Both the position numbers and the translations under genes were made by a program. Source: Streptomyces sp. SAT1 (GTDB lineage: Bacteria > Actinomycetota > Actinomycetes > Streptomycetales > Streptomycetaceae). From it: a DNA stretch of 64,000 bases. Numbering within the stretch: position 1 is the stretch's first letter; every line of letters begins with the position of its first letter. The notes beneath the pieces were generated by a model. The model ran no database searches. It worked only from the letters and a program-made list of their open reading frames with translations, and was not told the origin of the DNA. Location: contig NZ_CP015849.1 of assembly GCF_001654495.1 (NCBI RefSeq), positions 4,625,501-4,689,500 of the forward strand. The letters run 5' to 3'. Positions 16,506-24,909 of this stretch are shown in pieces.

Positions 16506-17159
16506 ATGACCCACACCCCCACCCGCACCCCGCCCCGCCGCGGCCCCCTCGTCCTCACCGCCGCGGCCGCCCTCCTGCTCACCGCGCAGCTCTACGGCGC
16601 GGCGGCGGTCCGTGCGGACGGTACGGACCCGAGCGTCCCGCCGGGCACCGAGGCGTCCGCGTCGCCGCCCGTCCGGGTCGACCCGAACGACCCGGACCTC
16701 AAGCTCCCGGAGGGCGCCACCCTCGCCGCGCCCAAGGTGCTGGACATCAAGTCGGTGGTCGAGGACCAGGGCGGTGAGGAGCGCCGCGAGGACACCAACA
16801 CCGACGTGACGTTCGCGCTCCAGGCGGAGGTGCTGTTCGCCAAGGACAGCGCGAAACTGAGCGACCAGGCCCGCTCCCGTATCGACGCCATCGCGCAGGA
16901 GATCAAGAGGCAGCACGCCCCCCAGGTCCGTGTCTTCGGCTTCACCGACAACCTCGGCACCCACGAACACGGCGTCGTCCTGTCCAAACAGCGCGCCAAC
17001 GCCGTCCAGGACGTCCTCTCCCAGGAGCTGAACGACCCGAACGTCACCTTCGACGTACGCGGCTACGCGGAGGACTACCCCATCGCGGACAACTCCACGG
17101 AGGACGGCCGCAAGAAGAACCGCCGGGTGGAGGTCACCTTCCCCCGCACCCAGAGCTGA
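16506..17159 (+). CDS. Secreted OmpA/MotB-type peptidoglycan-binding protein
   Basis: A 217-aa protein with a signal peptide (about 1-38) and a Pro/Asp-rich linker, then an OmpA-like domain (about 105-214). The domain includes LFAKDSAKLSDQARSRIDAIA, the GFTDNLG motif with Asp, and the Arg pair near GRKKNRRVEVTF that contacts diaminopimelate in the family. It probably anchors the pilus apparatus to peptidoglycan. The gene follows the lipoprotein gene closely and is the last plus-strand gene of the run before the DUF192 gene on the other strand. Confidence 0.88.
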   Translation: MTHTPTRTPPRRGPLVLTAAAALLLTAQLYGAAAVRADGTDPSVPPGTEASASPPVRVDPNDPDLKLPEGATLAAPKVLDIKSVVEDQGGEERREDTNTDVTFALQAEVLFAKDSAKLSDQARSRIDAIAQEIKRQHAPQVRVFGFTDNLGTHEHGVVLSKQRANAVQDVLSQELNDPNVTFDVRGYAEDYPIADNSTEDGRKKNRRVEVTFPRTQS

Positions 17160-17189
17160 CGGACCCCGCCCGTGCCGACACCCCTGCAC

Positions 17190-17256
17190 CCGCCCGTACG
17201 CCCGCCCGTACGCCCGCCCCTACGCCCGCCCGTACGCCCGCCCCTACGCCCCTCCT
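17190..17256 (+). repeat. 12-bp tandem repeat CCCGTACGCCCG
   Basis: Five near-exact units with GTAC or CTAC alternating at a 12-bp period, just past the OmpA-like stop and touching the end of the opposite-strand DUF192 gene. It is GC-rich and imperfectly self-complementary, so it may fold as a transcription barrier. Confidence 0.65.
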
Positions 17257-17657
17257 TACACCCGCACCTCCACCCGGACCCCCGCCCGCAGCCCCCACCC
17301 CGCCATCGCCCCCGCCGCCGCCTCCAGGACGTGCCGGGAGCGGAGGCGGGGCAGGCCCAGGCGGCCCGGACGCATCGTGACGACGGCGAGGACGCGCAGC
17401 CGGCGGTCGAGGTAGGCGACGTCGATCGGGACGCGCATGCCGAAGGTGTGGACGCTGCCCGCGGGCGAGAGCAGCAGCGCACCGTCCACCCGGTCCCGGC
17501 CGAGCAGCCCCTTCGTCCGGGCGCGGTAGGACGTGGCCAGCTCAAGGGGCACCACGACCCCGTCCACGACCTCGCCCGCCTTGCCCACCTCGCCCACCTT
17601 GTTCACGTCCCCGTGCACCAGCAGGCTGCCCCGCCCGTCCCGCCATCGCGCCCCCAT
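17256..17657 (-). CDS. DUF192 family protein
   Basis: A 133-aa protein of the DUF192 family. The recognisable elements are ATSYRARTKGLLGRDRVDGALLL, the HTFGMRVPIDVAYLDRRLRVL core, and the family C-terminal end with AAAGAMAGWGLRAGVRV. DUF192 proteins are small beta-barrels of unknown biochemical role, often found beside Tad/Flp genes in actinobacteria. It points against its neighbours: tail-to-tail with the OmpA-like gene and divergent from the peptidase gene. Confidence 0.85.
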   Translation of the reverse strand: MGARWRDGRGSLLVHGDVNKVGEVGKAGEVVDGVVVPLELATSYRARTKGLLGRDRVDGALLLSPAGSVHTFGMRVPIDVAYLDRRLRVLAVVTMRPGRLGLPRLRSRHVLEAAAGAMAGWGLRAGVRVEVRV

Positions 17658-17806
17658 GCCGCCGGCCGCCTCCTCCCCGCCGCTGCGCCGCGTACGTTCC
17701 CCACCGACCGTAGCCGCACGGCGAACAGGCCCGCCAGACTCACCAGACCCGTCCTGGGCACCCGCCGCCCGAGCCCCGACGGCCCCGCCCCGCTCAGGGT
17801 CCCCGC

Positions 17807-18550
17807 GTGCGCGTACTCCTGATCGTCGTCGCCGTCCTGTGGGGCGCGGGTGCCGGGCTGCTGGTGCCCCGCGCCGCGCACCGGCTGTCGGTGGAGGCCG
17901 GTGCGCCGTGGCGGGCGGAGTGTCCCGGCGGGCATCCGTTCGGCGGGGCGCTGGGCGGCTGGGTGGGGCGGGCGCGCTGCGCCGCCGCCACCGGGCCCTG
18001 CGGGGGGTACGGGCCGAGCACCCCGGCCGTCGCGACCGTCACCGCGCTCGTCTGCGCCGCGCTCGCCGCTGCCACCGGGCCCCGCCCGGAGGCGGGGGTC
18101 TGGCTGCTGGCCGCGCCGGTCGGCGTCCTGCTCGCGCTCGTCGACCACGGGGTGCGGCGGCTCCCGGACGTCCTCACCCTGCCGCTCGCCGCCGGAAGCG
18201 CGGTGCTGCTGGGCCTGGCCGCGCTGCTGCCCGCCGCCGCCGGATCCTGGCCGGGCGCCCTGCTGGGCGCGCTCGCCCTGGGCGCCGCCTACTTCGTCCT
18301 CTTCCTCGTCAACCCCTCCGGAATGGGCTTCGGCGACGTCAAACTGGCGCTGTCGCTGGGGGCGTCGCTCGGCTGGTACGGCTGGCCGGTGCTGATCACG
18401 GGCGGCTTCGCCGGGCTGTTCTACGGCGCCGTGTACGGTCTCGGCCTCGTGCTGCTGCGCCGGGCCGGGCGCGGGGCGACGATGCCGCTGGGTCCGTTCA
18501 TGCTCGCCGGGGCGTGCACAGGCATCCTCCTGGGAGCCGCCGCGGCCTGA
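17807..18550 (+). CDS. A24-family prepilin peptidase
   Basis: A 247-aa polytopic aspartic peptidase (about six to seven helices). The catalytic pair is Asp in LVDHGVRRLPD and Asp in the GxGD-like motif GMGFGDVKLALSLG. It should cleave the Gly|Gln bond of the Flp pilin and the two TadE-like proteins on the cytoplasmic face of the membrane. The N-terminal part carries Cys in ECPGGHPFGG and RCAAATGPCGG, a reduced relative of the four-cysteine methylase region of PilD. The start is GTG 17807; the Shine-Dalgarno is weak. Confidence 0.9.
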   Translation: MRVLLIVVAVLWGAGAGLLVPRAAHRLSVEAGAPWRAECPGGHPFGGALGGWVGRARCAAATGPCGGYGPSTPAVATVTALVCAALAAATGPRPEAGVWLLAAPVGVLLALVDHGVRRLPDVLTLPLAAGSAVLLGLAALLPAAAGSWPGALLGALALGAAYFVLFLVNPSGMGFGDVKLALSLGASLGWYGWPVLITGGFAGLFYGAVYGLGLVLLRRAGRGATMPLGPFMLAGACTGILLGAAAA

Positions 18551-18609
18551 CGGGAACACATCGCGCCGCGGACGGCATGAGTGGCGAAGTCCCTGGGGAG
18601 GAAGCCCGC

Positions 18610-19488
18610 ATGACCGTTCTCGGCGCTGTCTTCCGTCCCCAACTTCCCCCCGAGCGACTGCGGTCGATGGCCCGTCTCGCCGACGACGCGGGTATCGAGG
18701 AGCTGTGGCTGTGGGAGGACTGCTTCCTGGAGGGCGGCATCTCCACGGCCGCCGCCGCGCTCGCCTGGACCGAGCGGGTCCGGGTCGGCGTCGGCCTGCT
18801 CCCCGTGCCGCTGCGCAATGTGGCCGTGGCCGCGATGGAGGCGGCCACGCTGCACCGGCTCTTCCCGGGCCGCGCGCTCATCGGGGTGGGGCACGGCGTG
18901 CAGGACTGGATGGAGCAGGCCGGGGCGCGGGCCGAGTCCCCGATGACCCTGCTGCGGGAGTACGTGGACGCGCTGCGCGGCCTGCTGGGCGGCGAGCGGC
19001 TCACCACACAGGGCCGGTACGTCCGGCTGACCGACGTGGCCCTGGACTGGCCCCCGCCGCCGGGCAGCGAGGTCCCGGTCCTCGCCGGTGCCACCGGGCC
19101 GCGCACGCTGCGGCTGTCCGGCGAGGTCGCCGACGGCACGATCCTCACCGTCGCCACCTCACCGGAGGGCGTCCGCCGGGCCCGCCGGCTCATCGACGAG
19201 GGGCGCGAGGCGGCGGGCCGCACCGGGCCGCACCGCGTCGTCGTCAACCTCCTCACCACCACCGGCCCGGACGCCCTGCGCCGCCTGCGCACCGAACTGG
19301 CCAACGAAGGCGTGGACACCGTGCCCGACCTGGGGGTGGCCGGTGACGCGCAGGCCGTGGCGAAGGCCGTCCGCGCCCTCGCCGACGCCGGTGCGGACAC
19401 GGTGGTCCTCCAGCCCACGGCCGACGAACCGGACCCCGAGGGCTTCCTCCGCTTCACCGCCGAACAGGTGCGCCCGCTGGTGCCCTGA
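18610..19488 (+). CDS. LLM-class flavin/F420-dependent oxidoreductase
   Basis: ATG 18610 is preferred over further upstream frames because GGGAGGAAG sits about 6 nt before it (292 aa). The protein is a luciferase-like TIM barrel: RLADDAGIEELWLWEDCF, the ERVRVGVGLLPVPLRN strand, the HRLFPGRALIGVGHGVQDWM segment, and the VPVLAGATGPRTLRLSGEVADG cofactor-binding part. Actinobacterial members generally use F420 or FMN. The substrate is not predictable. It is not obviously in an operon with the peptidase gene, 59 bp upstream. Confidence 0.85.
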   Translation: MTVLGAVFRPQLPPERLRSMARLADDAGIEELWLWEDCFLEGGISTAAAALAWTERVRVGVGLLPVPLRNVAVAAMEAATLHRLFPGRALIGVGHGVQDWMEQAGARAESPMTLLREYVDALRGLLGGERLTTQGRYVRLTDVALDWPPPPGSEVPVLAGATGPRTLRLSGEVADGTILTVATSPEGVRRARRLIDEGREAAGRTGPHRVVVNLLTTTGPDALRRLRTELANEGVDTVPDLGVAGDAQAVAKAVRALADAGADTVVLQPTADEPDPEGFLRFTAEQVRPLVP

Positions 19489-19604
19489 CCGCCGCCGCGC
19501 CGGTCCGCGACGACCGACCGCCGCCCCCCGCCCCCCGCCCCCCCGCCCCCCGCTCCCCGTAAACCGGTCGGCGAACCGCGCCCCCTGCTGAGAAGATCGC
19601 GGCC

Positions 19605-20426
19605 ATGGCACCAGACCGCGACCACCGCCACCCGAACCCCCTTCCGCGCACCCGCCCCCGCTCGTTCGAGGACCTCGTGGCCGAAGGTGCCGCCGTCCCC
19701 ACCGAGGGGTGGGACTTCTCGTGGTTCGCGGGGCGGGCCACCGAGGAGCGGCCCTCCTGGGGGTACGCCGTGTCGCTGGCGGACCGGCTGGCCGGCGCGG
19801 ACGCGGTGCTCGACGTGCAGACCGGGGGCGGAGAGGTGTTCGACTTCGCGCTCGGGCGGGCCGCGCGGGTCCCGGCGCTGCTCGCGGCCACCGAGGGCTG
19901 GCCGCCGAACGTGGCGAAGGCCACCGCGCTGCTGCGTCCGCGCGGCGCCGTGGTGGTCGCCGCCGGCGAGGCCGCGCCGCTGCCGTTCGCCGAGGGCGCC
20001 TTCGACCTGGTGGCGAGCAGGCACCCGGTCCGCCCGCACTGGGCGGAGATCGTCCGCGTACTGCGCCCCGGGGGCACGTACTTCGCCCAGCACGTGGGAC
20101 CGGCCAGCGTCTTCGAACTCGTCGAGTGGTTCCTGGGGCCGCAGCCCGAGGCGACCCGCACCGCCCGGGACCCCGGCCGGGAGCGCGTGGAGGCGGAGGC
20201 GGCCGGACTCGACGTGGTCGCGCTGCGGGCCGAGCGGCTGCGCATGGAGTTCCACGACATCGCGGCCGTCGTCCACTTCCTGCGCAAGGTGGTCTGGATG
20301 GTCCCCGGCTTCACGGTCGAGGCGTACGAGGACCGGCTGCGCGAGCTGCACGGGCGGATCGCGGCGGACGGCCCGTTCGTGGCGTACAGCGCGCGCCACC
20401 TTTTCGAGGCGCGCAAGCCGGTCTGA
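19605..20426 (+). CDS. Class I SAM-dependent methyltransferase
   Basis: A 273-aa protein of the Methyltransf_11/25 type. The SAM motif I is VLDVQTGGGEVF (about 66-77). Motif II is near GAVVVAAGEAAPLPFAEGAFDLVASR, followed by VLRPGGTYFAQHVG. The C-terminal region (about 180-270) has helices with LRKVVWMVPGF and YSARHLFEARKP, as in Streptomyces enzymes of this class. The substrate is unknown. It stands alone between a C-rich spacer and a long intergenic region. Confidence 0.85.
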   Translation: MAPDRDHRHPNPLPRTRPRSFEDLVAEGAAVPTEGWDFSWFAGRATEERPSWGYAVSLADRLAGADAVLDVQTGGGEVFDFALGRAARVPALLAATEGWPPNVAKATALLRPRGAVVVAAGEAAPLPFAEGAFDLVASRHPVRPHWAEIVRVLRPGGTYFAQHVGPASVFELVEWFLGPQPEATRTARDPGRERVEAEAAGLDVVALRAERLRMEFHDIAAVVHFLRKVVWMVPGFTVEAYEDRLRELHGRIAADGPFVAYSARHLFEARKPV

Positions 20427-20859
20427 CCGGGTCCGGAGCCGTTCCCACCGGTCACAGTTTCCACATCGTTATCGTCTGTCCCTCCCGTCACTGCTCCGTC
20501 TGGCGTAAGTTCAGACCAACGAAATTCGCGTGAGCAAAGCTGCGCGAGGGGCATCGCGCAGTGGAGGGGGCTGCGCGGCGCCGTGCCCCCTGATGGCGGC
20601 GGCCGTGTCCGGTCCGGCCGGCCCGGGGTGAGGCACCCCGGGCGTCAAGCGGGTGTGAACGCCCGGGTCGCCCGTGCGGGGTAAGCAAGGACAACTCGCC
20701 GCGCTGACCTCAGATGGCGCAAACCCTTCGGTTTCTGGCTCATTCGGTCGCTTTTGCCTGTGATGTCGCTGTGAACCGGCCATGATCCGGTAAGGAATGG
20801 CAGATTCCATCGCTGCCGAAACGTCGTCGGGCGAATCCGGAGAGTAGTTGTGGCGCGCT
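20427..20859. other. Long intergenic region upstream of the candidate small RNA
   Basis: About 430 bp without a credible gene. Around 20690-20830 GC content drops below the local average, which suggests promoters or an untranslated RNA. I see no clear -35/-10 pair. The only open frames are weak and lack coding bias. Confidence 0.5.
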
Positions 20860-20947
20860 GATGCACGCAGCATCACTTACGAAGGGTTATGGTGGAAACC
20901 CCCCCCTCGGGCCGGTCCGTCTCCCCCCCACGGACCGGCCCGTTTTA
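20860..20947 (+). ncRNA. Candidate terminator-ended small RNA, 6C-like
   Basis: Three hairpins lie in series: GATGC-GCATC (about 20860), GGGTT-AACCC (20884-20901), and a 13-bp stem CGGGCCGGTCCGT / ACGGACCGGCCCG (20908-20942) followed by TTTTA. The last hairpin's loop holds seven cytosines, and an eight-C run sits at 20899-20906. Runs of at least six C, one in the terminal loop, resemble the actinobacterial 6C RNA family. The terminator is solid. The RNA identity is inferred, and the 5' end is a guess. Confidence 0.4.
20908..20947 (+). terminator. Strong intrinsic terminator upstream of uppS
   Basis: A perfect 13-bp GC stem with a 9-nt C-rich loop, followed by TTTTA. It lies about 280 bp before the uppS start and far from the methyltransferase stop, so it must terminate some other transcript. 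Confidence 0.85.
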
Positions 20948-21222
20948 TGTCCGGGGCCCTGCCGCCTCCCCGCCCGGGGAGCGCCGTCCCCCGGTCAGCG
21001 ATCCGTCGTCGGACCCGCCGTCGGACCCGCCGTCCCGCTGTCCAGAACCCGGCCCCGCGGCCGCCGGGCATCCGGGGGCGGCGGGCGGCCCGTTGGGGGA
21101 CCCTGGGGGTGGCCGGGGGTAGGCTTCGCCCCCGGGGACCGCCATACGGACGAGGCCGCCGCACGGACAGGGAACACCCCCGGCCGCGCCTGTCCGATCC
21201 ATACGGAGGGGCTGACGAACAC

Positions 21223-21996
21223 GTGAACCTGCGCGACAAGCTGCGCAGCCTGCTGGTCAGGCTGTACGCGCGCCGGGTGGAAGGCCACCTGGACCACGCT
21301 CAGGTGCCCAAGCACATCGGCGTCATCATGGACGGCAACCGACGCTGGGCCAAGGCCGCGGGTTCCACCACCGTCCACGGACACCGGGCGGGTGCCGAGA
21401 AGATCGAGGAGTTCCTCGGCTGGTGCACCGAGACGGACGTCGAGGTCGTCACCCTCTGGCTGCTGTCGACGGACAACTTCGACCGCCCCCAGGAGGAGCT
21501 GGTCCCGCTCCTCGGCATCATCGAGGGCGTCGTGCGCGCCCTGGCCGCCGACGGCCGCTGGCGCGTGCACCACGTCGGCACCATGGACCTGCTCCCGTCC
21601 GGCATGCAGGCCGTGCTCAAGGAGGCCGAGGAGGCCACCGCCGACGTCGAGGGCATAGTGGTCAACGTGGCCATCGGCTACGGCGGCCGGCAGGAGATCG
21701 CCGACGCCGTGCGCTCCATGCTCTGCGAGGCCCACGACCGGGGCACCTCCCTGGAGGACCTCGCCGAGGCCGTCGACGTCGAGATGATCGGCCGGCACCT
21801 CTACACCCGGGCCCAGCCCGACCCCGACCTCGTCATCCGCACCAGCGGCGAGCAGCGGCTGTCCGGATTCATGCTCTGGCAGACCGCGCACTCGGAGTAC
21901 TACTTCTGCGAGGTCTTCTGGCCGGCCTTCCGCAAGGTCGACTTCCTGCGCGCGCTGCGCGACTACGCGGCCCGCCACCGCCGCTACGGGGGCTGA
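21223..21996 (+). CDS. uppS: cis-Prenyl transferase (undecaprenyl diphosphate synthase family)
   Basis: The GTG at 21223 is chosen (257 aa) because homologues begin with NLRDKL. GGAGGG lies 12 nt upstream, which is rather far. The diagnostic segments are HIGVIMDGNRRWAKA, with the catalytic Asp, VHGHRAGAEK, LWLLSTDNFDRP and RTSGEQRLSGFMLWQTAHSE with EYYF. It condenses isopentenyl diphosphate onto an allylic primer to give Z-polyprenyl diphosphate, the lipid carrier for peptidoglycan. Streptomyces usually carries more than one such gene, so essentiality cannot be assumed. Confidence 0.9.
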   Translation: MNLRDKLRSLLVRLYARRVEGHLDHAQVPKHIGVIMDGNRRWAKAAGSTTVHGHRAGAEKIEEFLGWCTETDVEVVTLWLLSTDNFDRPQEELVPLLGIIEGVVRALAADGRWRVHHVGTMDLLPSGMQAVLKEAEEATADVEGIVVNVAIGYGGRQEIADAVRSMLCEAHDRGTSLEDLAEAVDVEMIGRHLYTRAQPDPDLVIRTSGEQRLSGFMLWQTAHSEYYFCEVFWPAFRKVDFLRALRDYAARHRRYGG

Positions 21997-22333
21997 CGCG
22001 ACACGCCGCTCCCGAGGCCGCGTACCCGTTTTCACGAGGAGTTCATCCGTGCGCCGTCCCGTGCTCCTGCATGGCGGTGCATGTTCGAGGGCATAAGCCA
22101 GACAGGTCGACACCCGAACCACGGGTGTCGGATCTCAGCGGGCGGCTCGGGGCCGTCCGCCCGGGAGGCCCCTTGCACCAGCCCGACCGTGCGGTCACAG
22201 CGCGGACGAAGACGTGGCGGGCCGGTCACCGGCCCGCGCATCGCGGCCGGCGTCCGGCCCCGATGCCCCCGCTCTCCCGGCCCGGCATCCACCTCGTCGC
22301 TCCCCGACCTCATCCGAGGGGGTACGTCCTTCC
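21997..22333. other. Intergenic region upstream of the PhoH-type gene
   Basis: A 337-bp gap. It contains a possible 15-codon leader ORF with a good ribosome-binding site and several short dyads (such as CCGAACCACGGGTGTCGG and GGGCGGCTCGGGGCCGTCCGCCC). No larger gene has coding bias here. Confidence 0.5.
22049..22096 (+). CDS. Possible 15-aa leader peptide
   Basis: GTG with GAGGAG 7 nt upstream, encoding MRRPVLLHGGACSRA and ending in TAA, followed by dyads. The size and site quality fit a leader peptide. There is no proof of translation. Confidence 0.25.
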   Translation: MRRPVLLHGGACSRA

Positions 22334-23659
22334 GTGGTGACCAGCACAAAGCGCCACAAGCCAGACCGGCGCACCTACGTCCTCGACACCAGCGTCCTGC
22401 TGGCGGACCCGAACGCCCTGACCCGCTTCGACGAGCACGAGGTCGTGCTCCCCATCGTCGTGGTCACGGAACTGGAGGCCAAGCGGCACCATCCCGAACT
22501 CGGCTATTTCGCCCGGCAGGCGCTGCGCCTGCTGGACGACTACCGGGTCCGGCACGGTCGCCTCGACGCCCCCATCCCGATCGGGGACCTCGGCGGCACG
22601 ATCCGGGTCGAGCTGAACCACTCGGACCCCAGCGTGCTGCCCACCGGCTACCGCCTGGGGGACAACGACTCCCGCATCCTCGCGGTCGCCCGCAACCTCC
22701 AGGCCGAGGGGTACGACGTCACCGTCGTCTCGAAGGACCTGCCGCTGCGGATCAAGGCGTCCTCGGTGGGGCTGCTCGCCGAGGAGTACCGGGCGGAACT
22801 CGCCATCACGGACGCCTCCGGCTGGACCGGGATGTCCGAACTCACGCTCCCCGCCGAGCAGGTGGACGCCCTCTTCGAGGAGGGCCGCGTCCATGTCCCC
22901 GAGGCCGCCGCGCTGCCCGTGCACACCGGGCTGACGATCCATTCGGAGCGCGGCAAGGCCCTCGGGCGGGTCACCCCCGACGGCGACGTCCGGCTGGTGC
23001 GCGGGGACCGCGAGGTCTTCGGCATCAAGGGCCGCAGTGCCGAGCAGCGGATCGCGCTCGATCTGCTGCTCGACCCGGACATCGGGATCGTGTCGATGGG
23101 CGGCCGGGCCGGCACCGGCAAGTCGGCGCTCGCCCTGTGCGCCGGTCTGGAGGCGGTGCTGGAGCGCCGTCAGCACCAGAAGGTGATGGTCTTCCGCCCG
23201 CTGTACGCGGTCGGCGGGCAGGAGCTGGGCTATCTGCCCGGCACCGAGGCGGAGAAGATGAGCCCGTGGGCGCAGGCCGTCTTCGACACGCTGTCGGCGG
23301 TCACCTCGCGCGAGGTCATCGAGGAGGTCACCGCGCGCGGCATGCTGGAGGTGCTGCCGCTCACCCACATCCGCGGCCGGTCCCTGCACGACGCGTTCGT
23401 CATCGTGGACGAGGCGCAGTCCCTGGAGCGCAACGTCCTGCTGACGGTGCTGTCCCGGATCGGCGCGGACTCCCGGGTGGTGCTCACCCATGACGTGGCG
23501 CAGCGGGACAACCTGCGGGTCGGCCGCTACGACGGAGTCGTCGCCGTGGTGGAGAAACTGAAGGGGCATCCGCTCTTCGCGCATGTCACCCTGACCCGTT
23601 CCGAGCGGTCGCAGATCGCGGCCCTGGTGACCGAGATGCTGGAGGACGGGCACATCTGA
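22334..23659 (+). CDS. PIN-PhoH family protein (ribonuclease fused to PhoH ATPase)
   Basis: A 441-aa fusion. The N-terminal PIN domain (about 12-150) has the acidic residues TYVLDTSVLL, VVTELEAKRH and DNDSRILAVA, as in endoribonuclease members. The C-terminal PhoH domain (about 225-440) has Walker A GRAGTGKSALA, Walker B AFVIVDEAQSLE and the sensor VLTHDVAQRDNLRVGR. Such fusions are RNA helicase/ribonuclease proteins in actinobacteria. The start is one of two adjacent GTG codons (22334 or 22337). A GAGGGGG site lies about 12 nt upstream. Confidence 0.9.
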   Translation: MVTSTKRHKPDRRTYVLDTSVLLADPNALTRFDEHEVVLPIVVVTELEAKRHHPELGYFARQALRLLDDYRVRHGRLDAPIPIGDLGGTIRVELNHSDPSVLPTGYRLGDNDSRILAVARNLQAEGYDVTVVSKDLPLRIKASSVGLLAEEYRAELAITDASGWTGMSELTLPAEQVDALFEEGRVHVPEAAALPVHTGLTIHSERGKALGRVTPDGDVRLVRGDREVFGIKGRSAEQRIALDLLLDPDIGIVSMGGRAGTGKSALALCAGLEAVLERRQHQKVMVFRPLYAVGGQELGYLPGTEAEKMSPWAQAVFDTLSAVTSREVIEEVTARGMLEVLPLTHIRGRSLHDAFVIVDEAQSLERNVLLTVLSRIGADSRVVLTHDVAQRDNLRVGRYDGVVAVVEKLKGHPLFAHVTLTRSERSQIAALVTEMLEDGHI

Positions 23660-24090
23660 CCCCGCTTCGCACCCCTGTCCTGTTACGGGGGGCTTGTACG
23701 GGAGTCGGCGCCGTCCGGCAAAGGCCGAGAGCCTAGCCGGGCGGCGCTGCCGTGCGTGGGTCATTCCCGAAATCCCGTGGGCCGAACGGGGTGTGAGCTT
23801 TCCCACGCAACGCAGAATTGCCTCGCGGCGTCGGGTTGCGGCAGAGTCTCCTTCCTGTCAGGCCCCCGCATACGACACAGCTGTGCCCCCAGCGGCACCG
23901 CGCCCCCTGAGCACCACCGTCAACTCCATAACGTCGTCGTATGCCGCCCGAAGCAGCACGCGGCGCTTCCCGTAGGGGGAGTTGCGCACCGGGCCCGTGC
24001 CTCCGTGACCCCGCAGTTGGGAGGCCAGTGCCAGGGGCACGATCGCGTCCGCCAGGGTCACCGAGGCGGGCGATGCTGGAAGGAAACCGT
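23660..24090 (+). promoter_or_regulatory. Long leader of the secreted SLT-domain gene, possible cis-regulatory RNA
   Basis: A 431-bp region between phoH and the SLT gene with no credible gene. The latter half has several dyads and a G-rich element (GTAGGGGGAGTTGCGCACCGGG), with a GGGTCACCGAGGCG-like end just before the coding region. Streptomyces cell-wall hydrolase genes often have long leaders, some with cyclic-di-AMP riboswitches. I could not match the riboswitch consensus here, so the assignment stays open. Confidence 0.3.
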
Positions 24091-24783
24091 GTGAGCCGGA
24101 TCTCGGTCCGGGGATTCGCAGTGGCCTCCGCCACCGCGGTCACCGCTGTCGGAAGCGTCGTCGGTGTTGCCTCGGGCAGCACCGCCCAGAACAACGACGT
24201 CGAGGCGACGGCAGCCGACGCCACACTCCTCGCGGACATCCCGGTGGGCCAGCAGGCCCCCGTGCAGACCGCGTCCCTGACGCAGCAGGCGGACGTCCAG
24301 GCCATCGCCGCGGACGCCGACGCCAAGAAGGACGCCGAGGAGGCGGCCCGCAAGGCAGCCGCCGAGACCGCGATCGCCAAGAAGAAGGACGCCGAGAAGG
24401 CGGCCCAGGAGGCCAAGGAGCGGGAGGAGCGCGAGAAGGCGACCACCCGCAGCACCCGGGACGCCTCCGACTTCCCCGCCCAGGGCTCCTACACCGTGGC
24501 CCAGGTGCAGGCGATCGCCCGGCAGATCGTGCCGAGCGGCCAGTTCCAGTGCTTCAGCAACATCGTGGACCACGAGTCCACCTGGAACTACCGGGCGGTC
24601 AATCCCTCCTCGGGCGCGTACGGCCTCGTCCAGGCGCTGCCCGCGGGCAAGATGGCCTCCGCGGGCGCCGACTGGCAGACCAACCCGGCCACTCAGATCA
24701 AGTGGGGCCTCAACTACATGAACGTCCGCTACGGCAGCCCGTGCGGTGCCTGGTCGTACTGGATGGCGAACCACAGCTACTGA
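24091..24783 (+). CDS. Secreted transglycosylase-like (SLT) protein
   Basis: A 230-aa protein starting at GTG 24091, with GGAAGG about 7 nt upstream. A signal peptide (about 1-31) precedes a long charged Ala/Lys/Glu-rich helix (about 60-130, KKDAEEAARKAAAETAIAKKK type), probably a coiled coil. A lytic-transglycosylase-like domain (about 150-230) follows, containing NIVDHESTWNYRAVNPSSGAYGLVQALPAGKM with the catalytic Glu in HESTWNY. Two Cys bracket the domain (QCFSN and SPCGAW). It probably remodels peptidoglycan outside the membrane. Confidence 0.9.
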   Translation: MSRISVRGFAVASATAVTAVGSVVGVASGSTAQNNDVEATAADATLLADIPVGQQAPVQTASLTQQADVQAIAADADAKKDAEEAARKAAAETAIAKKKDAEKAAQEAKEREEREKATTRSTRDASDFPAQGSYTVAQVQAIARQIVPSGQFQCFSNIVDHESTWNYRAVNPSSGAYGLVQALPAGKMASAGADWQTNPATQIKWGLNYMNVRYGSPCGAWSYWMANHSY

Positions 24784-24809
24784 GCTGCCCGTCGAGCTCA
24801 ACCTGGCGC

Positions 24810-24842
24810 AGCCCCTCCCCGTCCTAGGGGGAGGGGCTTTTG
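24810..24842 (+). terminator. Terminator of the SLT-domain gene
   Basis: An 11-bp stem AGCCCCTCCCC / GGGGAGGGGCT followed by TTTT, 27 bp after the stop codon. Confidence 0.85.
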
Positions 24843-24909
24843 CCATGTAGCGTCTGTCGCAACGACTCCAGGGGGCGTGGTGGTCAGAGACGGGGGAAGA
24901 GGACGGATC

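Noticed and set aside
17190..17256. The 12-bp repeat array as a CRISPR array
   Set aside because: The units are contiguous with no spacers and no cas genes are present.
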